Shown here: piece by piece, positions 1 to 5,089 of the stretch | Layout of the letters: each line of letters opens with the position of its first letter | How positions within the stretch are numbered: position 1 is the stretch's first letter | Assembly: GCA_964439415.1 (NCBI GenBank) | Contig: CAYTOJ010000124.1 | Span: 1-5,089, forward strand | Length of the DNA stretch: 5,089 bases | Origin: CAYTOJ01 sp964439415 | GTDB taxonomy: Bacteria > Pseudomonadota > Alphaproteobacteria > Rickettsiales > CAZAGG01 | Reading direction: 5' to 3' | Made by a program: the position numbers and the translations under genes | Notes under the pieces: generated by a model | Database searches by the model: none | The model's input: the letters and a program-made list of their open reading frames with translations, nothing else | What the model was told of the DNA's origin: nothing

Positions 1-3
1 CCT

Positions 4-47
4 CTGCTGCCCCTCCTTTGTGCCCGGGAGAGGGGACAACGGAGCAG
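4..47. repeat. Imperfect inverted repeat (left-edge palindromic element, part 1)
   Basis: Seen directly: CTGCT (4-8) can pair with AGCAG (43-47), and CCCCTC (10-15) can pair with GAGGGG (30-35), giving a two-part hairpin with an internal loop. No coding sequence is supported here. Together with the stronger hairpin at 62-85 it suggests a structured, possibly multicopy intergenic element of REP type. That is inference, since copy number cannot be judged from one window. Confidence 0.4.
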
Positions 48-61
48 GTTTTCTCTATGTT

Positions 62-85
62 CCCCCTCCTGTTTACGGGAGGGGG
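62..85. repeat. Strong G/C hairpin (left-edge palindromic element, part 2)
   Basis: Seen directly: CCCCCTCC (62-69) is perfectly complementary to GGAGGGGG (78-85). A T-G wobble and a G-C pair extend the stem to 10 bp around a TTTA loop (72-75). It lies 66 bp past the stop codon of the minus-strand arginase, so it could end or protect that transcript. Neither strand has a T-tract after the stem, which argues against a standard intrinsic terminator and favours a REP-like palindrome. Confidence 0.6.
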
Positions 86-130
86 TTAGAGGGATGGCAA
101 ATAGAACCTCTAACTTGTCGGGTGGTTAGA
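85..130. repeat. Overlapping inverted repeats with alternative pairing
   Basis: Seen directly: GTTAGAGG (85-92) pairs perfectly with CCTCTAAC (107-114) across a 14-nt loop. The TCTAAC part (109-114) can instead pair with GTTAGA (125-130) across a 10-nt loop, so the two stems exclude each other. The first arm abuts the 62-85 hairpin, so positions 62-130 look like one compound palindromic unit. No function can be assigned; a repeat element or a structured 3' end of the arginase transcript are both possible. Confidence 0.4.
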
Positions 131-150
131 ACTGCATCACTGTTATCTGG

Positions 151-1332
151 TTAAATATACCCTGCATAGGGTTTATTGGTGATAGACTTCAGAAGTTTGA
201 TAATAAAATGCCCGGTGGTTTTCGAAGGATCATCCAGGGTGGGGTGATATTCGGTAAGGTCGGCTCCGGCAAAGAACGGGTCAAGCAGGCAGGCCTGCAA
301 TGCCCGGAAACCCTCAGTAGTGCTGATGCCGTCTTTCACAGGGGCGCCGGTTGCATGTGCGCCGCTGTCAGGGTCAAAACCATCAACATCAATGCTTAGT
401 ATACATTTATCTACACCATTTGCTGCCAGATATTCTTTTGCCGCCTGAAAAGTTTTTGGCAGGCCACTCCGGCTTACATGCTCCATTGAAAAAATCTTCA
501 TACCCAGAGCTTGCAGGATCGAAAGCTCGCCCATCTCCAGGCTTCTGGTGCCAATGAATACAATGTTGGATGGCCGGATTAGCCCACCCCTGCCCGGGTT
601 CAAAAGTCCCGCCAGTGCTGCGATAGTCATGCCGTGAATGTTACCAGTGGGGGATGTAAGCGGTGTATTGCAATCAGCGTGCGCATCAATCTGCAGAATA
701 CCTATGCCGGATAAATCATTCGTGTATGAAATATTCTTATATTCCTCCACCATTTCGGTCATCTCCAGCGCATCAAGGCGGATCTTCAGTTCAGGCTCAT
801 CCAGCGCAGCATCCGGCCCGATGTATACTTCCAGGTCTTCATTTTCCAGACACATGGCGCGGAAACAGCGCGAGGCCTTTGAATCCTTAAAGTGCGCTTT
901 ATAAACTTCCCTGTTCCCAAACATACCAGCCAGTGCTTCCTCAATAGCCGATGCTGTAGGAACGAAACCACTCCCGCGCATAGCGAGAGCCAGGGAGCTT
1001 GCAATCAACTGGGAATGATCTCCACCCACCAGAACAGGCTTCAAACCTTTATCATACGCTTTTAAAAGGTTGGATACCGTCTTGGTTAACGCACTGATAG
1101 TAGGGGTGAGATTGCGCAGCGCCACTTCAGGAAAATTGGAGTCCACGATTTTCGGCAATCTTGCATCCGGCTTTTCCGCTGCTTCAGGCATAAACGCCTG
1201 GCCGATGAATTCAGCGTTGATATGTTCAAGTAATCCCAACTCCAGCAGCGTTAGCGGCCCATTCATGGCACTGGTAACCCTTGCCCCCAGACTGTAAGGA
1301 TACGCCACAACCGCATAGTTCGCTTTGCTCAT
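151..1332 (-). CDS. Arginase-family ureohydrolase with a large internal insertion
   Basis: Probable arginase (L-arginine to L-ornithine plus urea), a cytosolic binuclear manganese enzyme. Numbering from the ATG at 1332 (393 aa), the metal motifs are GGDHS (103-107), DAHAD (216-220) and SIDVDGFDP (314-322). N-T-P-L-T-S-P-T-G-N-I-H-G follows DAHAD at the spacing of human arginase Asn130, Ser137 (Thr here) and His141. A late glutamate in ADLTEYHP (E362) matches the guanidinium-binding Glu277. This favours arginase over agmatinase or formiminoglutamase. Odd: GGDHS and DAHAD are separated by 108 residues, against about 21 in human arginase, so roughly 87 extra residues sit there; without them the length is normal. 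Start: the ATG at 1332 has AGGTG 12 nt upstream. An in-frame GTG at 1347 would add five residues but lacks an evident ribosome site. It stands alone; no urease, rocF-operon or arginine-catabolism partner is in the window. Confidence 0.88.
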   Translation of the reverse strand: MSKANYAVVAYPYSLGARVTSAMNGPLTLLELGLLEHINAEFIGQAFMPEAAEKPDARLPKIVDSNFPEVALRNLTPTISALTKTVSNLLKAYDKGLKPVLVGGDHSQLIASSLALAMRGSGFVPTASAIEEALAGMFGNREVYKAHFKDSKASRCFRAMCLENEDLEVYIGPDAALDEPELKIRLDALEMTEMVEEYKNISYTNDLSGIGILQIDAHADCNTPLTSPTGNIHGMTIAALAGLLNPGRGGLIRPSNIVFIGTRSLEMGELSILQALGMKIFSMEHVSRSGLPKTFQAAKEYLAANGVDKCILSIDVDGFDPDSGAHATGAPVKDGISTTEGFRALQACLLDPFFAGADLTEYHPTLDDPSKTTGHFIIKLLKSITNKPYAGYI

Positions 1333-1360
1333 AAAACTTATTCGCACCTAAATTTGTTCT

Positions 1361-1413
1361 ATTCAAGTATTGCTTGATATTCATACCGTTCAGGTAATTG
1401 AAGCAATACGAAT
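1361..1413. promoter_or_regulatory. Long dyad upstream of the arginase gene
   Basis: Seen directly: GTATTGCTT (1367-1375) and AAGCAATAC (1401-1409) are perfect 9-bp inverted arms. ATTC (1361-1364) and GAAT (1410-1413) add four pairs beyond a 2-nt bulge, and inside the loop TACC (1384-1387) can pair with GGTA (1393-1396). It lies about 30-80 bp upstream of the arginase ATG, so it could be an operator or a 5'-leader hairpin. It also lies downstream of the terminase gene, so a role in transcript ending is possible. No promoter hexamers stand out with confidence. Confidence 0.35.
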
Positions 1414-1414
1414 A

Positions 1415-1435
1415 AATTAGTGCAATCCACTAATT
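1415..1435. promoter_or_regulatory. Perfect 21-bp operator-like palindrome
   Basis: Seen directly: AATTAGTG (1415-1422), a 5-nt spacer, then CACTAATT (1428-1435), perfectly symmetrical. The centre is about 93 bp upstream of the arginase ATG and 46 bp past the terminase stop. The size and symmetry fit a dimeric regulator's binding site. Read on the minus strand it is also a weak AT-rich hairpin followed by TATT, so a poor terminator for the terminase gene is the alternative. The regulator cannot be named. Confidence 0.35.
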
Positions 1436-1470
1436 ATGTAACTGATTTTATCCTGTCACCGTATGTCTCT

Positions 1471-2793
1471 TCATAATCCTCGCAATCCCGGCCTTAAGTG
1501 GTCGCTGGTGCGCAACCAGTTGAGAAGCTGCGTGAGAGAATCCACCTGATCATCATGGCGGGCTGATGGAAAGGTAAGCACCTCCAGCATGAAATCAGGC
1601 AGCCAGGGGGCTTGTTCCGGCAGGCGTACCCGGCCAGATTCCAGCAGTCCAAGAGCCGATGACAGCCGGTTGACTTTATCAGTAGTGGGTTTGATTGGCA
1701 GTATGGGTAGATGACTATCTGATTTTAAATCCTGTAGTAAGCTTTGCCCTGATGCTTTATCCTCAATCAATATCACATGCGGACACCATTTTTTCGCCTG
1801 GAGAACCGCCATTCTTTTCAAATCAGGATATTCCAGTTTCTCCCGGTATACATCCAGCAGATACAACGCATCATCCGCCACCGCCCAGGTGGTGAGGCAA
1901 CTGGGGTCAGCCCCGCTGTTGGCCTTGATTCCGGTATCCCAGCTTTGAATGATCCGCGCCGCAGATGGATAAGCCCGGTAGCGGCCGAACCAGTCAGCCT
2001 TTATCATACCGCCGCCACGGGGAACGGGATTTTGCTGATACTGTGCGGAGAATGCTATTGAGCCCATCTCCTGCTTTAGATTCTCCAGCGTCTCCAGGCT
2101 TTCCCGGGCGGGGTTCAGCACTTCCCCCTCCCCCCGGCCATAACTGAATTTGCCGCATTCTATCACCTGCACGGTTTCAGCTATTGCCGGAAGATTCAAG
2201 TGATCCCACCTGCCGCTTTTAAGCAAATGACCGCTTAAATCATCCACATGCAGACGCTGCATCACCAGGGTTACTACGCCATTAGCTTTGTCATTCAGAC
2301 GCGATAGCAGCGACCCTTCAAACCAGCCGATAACGCTTTCACGGTTTTTAAAGCTTTGTGACTGTCGGAAATTCTGCGGGTCATCCACTATTATATAATC
2401 AGCCCCCTCGCCAATCAGCGCCGCGCCTACTGAAGTTGCCAGCCGGAAACCGCCTTCAGTGGTCTGGAATTTGCGTTTGGAGTTCTGCTCGCGGATAATC
2501 CTGACATCCGGAAACAGTGCGCGATACCATGAACTGCTCATAATCATGCGGCAGTCCAGTGCCAGTTTCTCTGCCAGTTCTTGCGAATATGAAGCGCAGA
2601 TGATTTTAGCGCAAGGCTTATGCCCTAAAATCCAGGATGGCCAAGCCACACTTGCAGTTATGGATTTAAGCGAACGTGGCGGCAGGTTTATTATCAGGCG
2701 CTTTATGTCACCAAATCTACAGCTTTCCAGGTAAGCGGCCAGTGCATCCACATGCCAGTTCTGAACATAAGAATCCGCCCCATGCAGGTGCAT
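1471..2793 (-). CDS. Phage-type terminase large subunit (orphan, N-terminus unresolved)
   Basis: DNA-packaging motor of the TerL family: an N-terminal ATPase pumps DNA and a C-terminal RNase H-like nuclease cuts it. Numbering from the ATG at 2793 (440 aa), the ATPase shows the variant Walker A NLPPRSLKS (36-44), Walker B DYIIVDDP (132-139) and the coupling motif VMQRLHVDDL (177-186). The nuclease shows SWDTG with D286, the acidic pair E344-D345 in ILIEDKASGQS, and HDDQVDS (413-419). All expected catalytic acids are present and the frame is unbroken. The ATG at 2793 is probably not the true start: the frame stays open upstream and encodes the family's N-terminal lead-in. No small terminase, portal, protease, capsid or tail gene lies nearby; its neighbours are arginase and apaG. 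It could be a prophage remnant, a domesticated gene, or a recently decayed pseudogene that lost its start. Assignment to a gene transfer agent is not supported. Confidence 0.9.
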   Translation of the reverse strand: MHLHGADSYVQNWHVDALAAYLESCRFGDIKRLIINLPPRSLKSITASVAWPSWILGHKPCAKIICASYSQELAEKLALDCRMIMSSSWYRALFPDVRIIREQNSKRKFQTTEGGFRLATSVGAALIGEGADYIIVDDPQNFRQSQSFKNRESVIGWFEGSLLSRLNDKANGVVTLVMQRLHVDDLSGHLLKSGRWDHLNLPAIAETVQVIECGKFSYGRGEGEVLNPARESLETLENLKQEMGSIAFSAQYQQNPVPRGGGMIKADWFGRYRAYPSAARIIQSWDTGIKANSGADPSCLTTWAVADDALYLLDVYREKLEYPDLKRMAVLQAKKWCPHVILIEDKASGQSLLQDLKSDSHLPILPIKPTTDKVNRLSSALGLLESGRVRLPEQAPWLPDFMLEVLTFPSARHDDQVDSLTQLLNWLRTSDHLRPGLRGL

Positions 2794-2907
2794 GTAAACC
2801 CTTGCTGTATAAGCGCGAAAATCACTTTTAAGCAGGTTATTCCTGATGCGAAGTAAAATGTTTCTATTTACTGTGGGAATGGAATCTGCCAGACTTAAAA
2901 AGATCGC
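2794..2907 (-). other. Open in-frame N-terminal extension of the terminase without a normal start codon
   Basis: Reading the terminase frame upstream of the ATG at 2793 gives 38 sense codons back to a TAG at 2908-2910. The translation includes NNLLKSDFRAYTARVYM immediately before MHLHGADSYVQNWHVDAL. This resembles the usual TerL lead-in of the pattern 'LLRsDFxaFv...pNWHvdai', so it is very probably coding. No ATG, GTG or TTG occurs in frame; only ATT, ATC and CTG codons could serve as rare starts. Either an atypical start is used, the start was lost by mutation or frameshift, or there is a sequencing or assembly error. Confidence 0.7.
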
Positions 2908-2927
2908 CTACACAACGATATATGAGT

Positions 2928-2934
2928 AAAGAGG
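2928..2934 (+). promoter_or_regulatory. Ribosome binding site for apaG
   Basis: AAAGAGG lies 11 nt before the ATG at 2946 and supports that start. The competing in-frame ATG at 2979 has only a GGAAG 13 nt upstream. An in-frame TAG at 2940-2942 rules out any longer N-terminus. Confidence 0.5.
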
Positions 2935-2945
2935 TATATTAGTAT

Positions 2946-3377
2946 ATGTTCGAGTTTGTCGGAAGTGTTCCCCAGAATATGGCCTTCACCAGCGTCACTC
3001 ACGATGTAAAGGTGAGCGTGATTCCAAGTTATCTTGAATACCAGTCAACACCTGATAATCATCAATATGTATGGGCTTACCAGGTCAGTATTGAAAACGG
3101 TACAGGTCATGAAATCCGCCTGGTTAACCGCTACTGGCGCATTACCGATGCCGCCGGCAGGGTGCAGGAAGTGCGCGGCCCGGGGGTGATTGGCGTGCAA
3201 CCCTCAATTAAGCCGGATGAAGTCTTTCAATATACCAGCGGCACAAGCCTGAACACCACTTCCGGGATTATGAGCGGGCATTATGAAATGCTTAGCCTAG
3301 ATACTAATAAGATTTTCCTGGTGGAAATTCCCGCCTTCTCCCTGGATCTGCCGTATGATAAAACCAAGGCGCATTAN
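2946..3377 (+). CDS. apaG: ApaG (DUF525) protein, running into the assembly gap
   Basis: Small beta-sandwich protein of the ApaG/DUF525 family, historically tied to cobalt resistance and magnesium efflux in enterobacteria; its biochemical role in bacteria remains unclear. Seen: the family core YVWAYQVSIENGTG (41-54), RYWRITDAAGRVQEV (62-76), the GxGxxG loop GPGVIG (78-83), YTSGTSLNT (96-104) and the end segment VEIPAFSLDLP (126-136). The fold is complete at its C-terminal end, 143 residues from the ATG at 2946. The last codon before the gap reads TAN, a stop if N is A or G; that would fit a normal ApaG end but is not proven. Family alignments often begin near the second Met (2979, MAFTSVTHDV), which would give 132 residues. 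The gene is divergent from the terminase, with only about 38 bp between apaG and the end of the open terminase frame. Confidence 0.9.
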
Positions 3378-3476
3378 NNNNNNNNNNNNNNNNNNNNNNN
3401 NNNNNNNNNNNNNNNNNNNNNNNNNNNNNNNNNNNNNNNNNNNNNNNNNNNNNNNNNNNNNNNNNNNNNNNNNNNN
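3377..3476. other. Assembly gap (exactly 100 N)
   Basis: Exactly 100 consecutive N, the conventional filler for a scaffold gap of unknown length. It cannot be the true length if murC is intact, because about 80-90 missing MurC residues alone need 240-270 bp. Anything, including whole genes, may be hidden here, and apaG and murC are not shown to be adjacent. Confidence 0.97.
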
Positions 3477-4658
3477 CCGGAAGTTCTGGCGGCGCGCAGG
3501 CAGCGCATTCCTGTAGTAAAACGTGCGGAAATGCTGGCGGAATTGCTGCGGCTTAAGAACACTATATCCATCGCGGGAACACACGGCAAAACCACAACCA
3601 CTTCAATCATTGGCTGCATACTGGAAAAAGCCGGGCTTGACCCCACCGTTATCAACGGCGGCATTATCAATTCCTACGGCACTAATATACGCCTTGGCAG
3701 CGGCGCATGGATGGTGGTTGAAGCGGATGAATCGGATGGCACTTTTATAAAAATCCCCTCCACCGTGGCGATAGTAACTAATCTGGATCCTGAACACCTG
3801 GATTACTGGGGGGATTTTGCCAGGCTTAAAAGCGCCTTTCATAGCTTTATTGAAAATATACCTTTCTATGGCTTCGCGGTTTTATGCATAGACCACCCGA
3901 ATGTGCAGGAACTGGCCGCCAGCATTACCGACCGGACAATAATAACCTACGGACTCAGCCAGCAGGCGGATGTAAGGGCGGTTAATATAACCTCCAGCCA
4001 TATGGGCTCCAGATTCGATGTTTTAGCCTCCGGCAGCCAGATTAATGGCCTGCGTCTACCGCTACTTGGTCCCCATAACGTGGTAAACGCACTGGCCGCG
4101 ATAGCTGTTGCCATAAAACTTGGGGTAAGCACTGACAATATTAAAAGCGCACTGGCTGATTTTTCCGGGGTCAAGCGCCGCTTCACCATCACCGGAATAG
4201 CGAACGGTGTAACGGTGGTGGATGATTACGCTCACCATCCGGCGGAAATTTCCACAACTTTAAAATCAGCACTGGATTTTACCTCACCAAACGGCGGCAG
4301 GGTGATAGCAGTTGTGCAACCGCACCGATATAGCCGCCTCAAGCTTCTGTTTAATGATTTTTGCGCCAGCTTTAACGATGCTGACATGGTTATAGTGCTG
4401 GATGTTTACCCGGCAGGGGAGCAACCCATAGAGGGTTTCAGTGGACATGATCTTGCCGCAGGCATCGCCAATTACCGCCATAAAAACGTGCAGTACCTGA
4501 GTGACCCTTCCCACCTGCCGGAGACTTTAGCAGCGTTTGCCAGACCGGGGGATGTAATATTATGCATGGGCGCGGGAGACATCACCCGCATGGCTTACGA
4601 ACTGCCGGGTAAACTGGCATTACACTCAAACATATCCGCCCCACTAAAAACAGCATAA
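3477..4658 (+). CDS. murC: UDP-N-acetylmuramate--L-alanine ligase, 5'-truncated by the gap
   Basis: MurC adds L-alanine to UDP-N-acetylmuramate using ATP, the first amino-acid step of cytoplasmic peptidoglycan precursor synthesis. Only 393 residues are present. Counting from the first codon after the gap: NAM-binding domain tail PEVLAARRQRIPVVKRAEML (1-20), ATP P-loop GTHGKTTTT (34-42), EADESD (82-87), TNLDPEHLD (101-109), GPHNVVNALAA (198-208), GVKRRF (231-236), DDYAHHPAEI (249-258), QPHRYSRL (281-288), DVYPAGE (309-315) and GAGDIT (365-370). The missing part is the N-terminal Rossmann region with the 'GIGGIGMS' motif, roughly 80-90 residues, lost to the gap rather than to mutation as far as can be seen. 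murB, the usual next gene in alphaproteobacterial dcw clusters, is not downstream; a DUF1640-type gene follows after 80 bp. Upstream dcw partners such as murG and ftsW could be in the gap. Confidence 0.96.
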   Translation, partial: PEVLAARRQRIPVVKRAEMLAELLRLKNTISIAGTHGKTTTTSIIGCILEKAGLDPTVINGGIINSYGTNIRLGSGAWMVVEADESDGTFIKIPSTVAIVTNLDPEHLDYWGDFARLKSAFHSFIENIPFYGFAVLCIDHPNVQELAASITDRTIITYGLSQQADVRAVNITSSHMGSRFDVLASGSQINGLRLPLLGPHNVVNALAAIAVAIKLGVSTDNIKSALADFSGVKRRFTITGIANGVTVVDDYAHHPAEISTTLKSALDFTSPNGGRVIAVVQPHRYSRLKLLFNDFCASFNDADMVIVLDVYPAGEQPIEGFSGHDLAAGIANYRHKNVQYLSDPSHLPETLAAFARPGDVILCMGAGDITRMAYELPGKLALHSNISAPLKTA

Positions 4659-4688
4659 TGCGCTGATAATTCAACAACAAAGCCAAGC

Positions 4689-4717
4689 TTGCATAACGCA
4701 GCCAGGTGAGTTATAGT
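4689..4717 (+). promoter_or_regulatory. Possible sigma-70 promoter for the DUF1640-type gene
   Basis: TTGCAT (4689-4694), a 17-bp spacer and TATAGT (4712-4717) resemble -35 and -10 boxes. The -10 matches five of six consensus bases; the -35 only three. Transcription would begin near 4724, giving a very short leader before the ATG at 4739. This is a weak, inferred call. Confidence 0.25.
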
Positions 4718-4738
4718 TCATGCATAAGTACAATTCAC

Positions 4739-5089
4739 ATGACTGCTATTACATTTGATACACTCTCCACTGCACGCCGCCTGCGTGAGAAGGGAATACC
4801 GCAGGAACATGCGGAGGCTATAGCCGATGAACTGAGAGAATCCGCCAAACTCGACCTTTCTCACCTTTCCACCAAAGAAGAAGCGCACACTTTCAAGTCA
4901 GAACTGAAAAGCGATATATTAGCTCTCAGGAGCGAGCTGAAAAGCGATATAGGTGCGCTCAGGAGTGAGTTTAAAAGTGATATAGCTCTTATGCGTTCTG
5001 AAATGCGGGAATCAGAATTGCGCGTAACTATCCGGCTTGGCACTATGATAGTTGCACTGGGCGGTATTCTGATTGCGGTTAAGTATTTT
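4739..5089 (+). CDS. DUF1640/CCDC90-type coiled-coil membrane protein, 3' end outside window
   Basis: 117 codons read to the last base with no stop. Residues 1-35 (MTAITFDTLSTARRLREKGI and a helical head with PQEHAEAIADEL) match the conserved head of DUF1640 proteins, the bacterial relatives of mitochondrial MCUR1/CCDC90. Residues 54-86 are three 11-residue repeats of the form SELKSDIxALR, predicted coiled coil. Residues 98-117 (IRLGTMIVALGGILIAVKYF) form one hydrophobic C-terminal helix. The expected topology is a head and coiled-coil stalk anchored in the inner membrane by the tail; the bacterial function is not established. Such proteins usually end just after this helix, so only a few residues are probably missing. 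The ATG at 4739 matches the family start but lacks a clear Shine-Dalgarno; AGGTGAG (4704-4710) is 28 nt away. An in-frame GTG at 4706 would add 11 residues that do not look conserved. Confidence 0.85.
   Translation, partial: MTAITFDTLSTARRLREKGIPQEHAEAIADELRESAKLDLSHLSTKEEAHTFKSELKSDILALRSELKSDIGALRSEFKSDIALMRSEMRESELRVTIRLGTMIVALGGILIAVKYF
4898..4996 (+). repeat. Three tandem 33-bp repeats encoding an 11-residue coiled-coil unit
   Basis: Units are 4898-4930, 4931-4963 and 4964-4996, encoding SELKSDILALR, SELKSDIGALR and SEFKSDIALMR, followed by a fading SEMR. Units 1 and 2 share 25 of 33 bases and units 2 and 3 share 21. An 11-residue (hendecad) period fits a nearly straight or slightly right-handed coiled coil. 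The DNA similarity suggests growth by duplication of one unit. Confidence 0.8.

Noticed and set aside
62..85. Intrinsic terminator for the arginase gene
   Set aside because: The stem is strong but no T-tract follows on either strand, so it is recorded as a repeat instead.
1..153. Short plus-strand frames open from the left edge (to stops at 129 and 153)
   Set aside because: Their translations are low-complexity products of the palindromic repeats with no recognisable domain.
208..1297. Several plus-strand frames of 60-90 codons and a minus-strand frame at 786-1004 within the arginase gene
   Set aside because: All lie inside the well-supported arginase frame and show no domain of their own.
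1695..2734. Plus-strand frames opposite the terminase gene
   Set aside because: They are antisense shadows with proline/serine-rich or noise-like translations.
1471..2907. Gene transfer agent locus
   Set aside because: No capsid, portal or other structural gene is adjacent, and the terminase does not clearly match the gene-transfer-agent type; one packaging gene is insufficient.
2908..2945. Bidirectional promoter between the terminase and apaG
   Set aside because: AT-rich hexamers occur but none pair convincingly as -35/-10 boxes at proper spacing for either gene.
2946..4658. A single 570-residue ApaG-MurC fusion protein
   Set aside because: It spans 100 N, ApaG is complete before them, MurC lacks its N-terminal part after them, and the phase match is accidental.
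4861..5043. Minus-strand 60-residue frame
   Set aside because: It is the antisense of the coiled-coil repeats in the DUF1640-type gene, and its repetitive composition follows from them.
1..5089. CRISPR array, tRNA/rRNA, insertion sequence or toxin-antitoxin pair
   Set aside because: No spaced direct repeats, cloverleaf sequence, transposase motifs or paired small genes were seen on either strand.

Overview
The window looks like a chromosomal scaffold fragment from an alphaproteobacterium of moderate GC content. The assignment rests on MurC wording (the 'LDPEHLDYWGDF' and 'PFYGFAVLCIDHP' stretches), a typical ApaG, and a small DUF1640/CCDC90-type coiled-coil membrane protein, a family common in that class. 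It is inference from protein style; genus or order cannot be named from this sequence.

Layout, left to right. Positions 1-150 hold no convincing gene but contain several G/C-rich inverted repeats that look like an intergenic palindromic element. An arginase-family gene runs on the minus strand (151-1332). It keeps the arginase metal and substrate residues but carries about 87 extra residues between the first two metal motifs. A spacer of about 140 bp with two dyad symmetries separates it from a minus-strand phage-type large terminase gene (1471-2793). That terminase's reading frame continues upstream to 2907 with family-like sequence but no normal start codon. Divergent to it, apaG starts at 2946 and runs into a run of exactly 100 N (3377-3476), an assembly gap. 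On the other side is murC, missing its N-terminal Rossmann part and ending at 4658. After an 80-bp spacer comes a DUF1640-type protein (4739 to the window end), with three 11-residue coiled-coil repeats and a C-terminal membrane helix; its stop codon lies outside the window.

How the genes relate. No pathway links them. Arginase acts in arginine/urea nitrogen metabolism and MurC in peptidoglycan precursor synthesis. ApaG is a small beta-sandwich protein of uncertain bacterial role. The terminase is an orphan DNA-packaging motor with no portal, capsid or small-terminase neighbour here. The long plus-strand frame from 2946 to 4658 is not one gene: it is apaG and murC bridged artificially by the Ns.

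I found no defence system, CRISPR array, RNA gene or insertion sequence. The points most worth checking are the arginase insertion, the missing start of the orphan terminase, the palindromic element at the left edge, and the hendecad repeat in the last gene.
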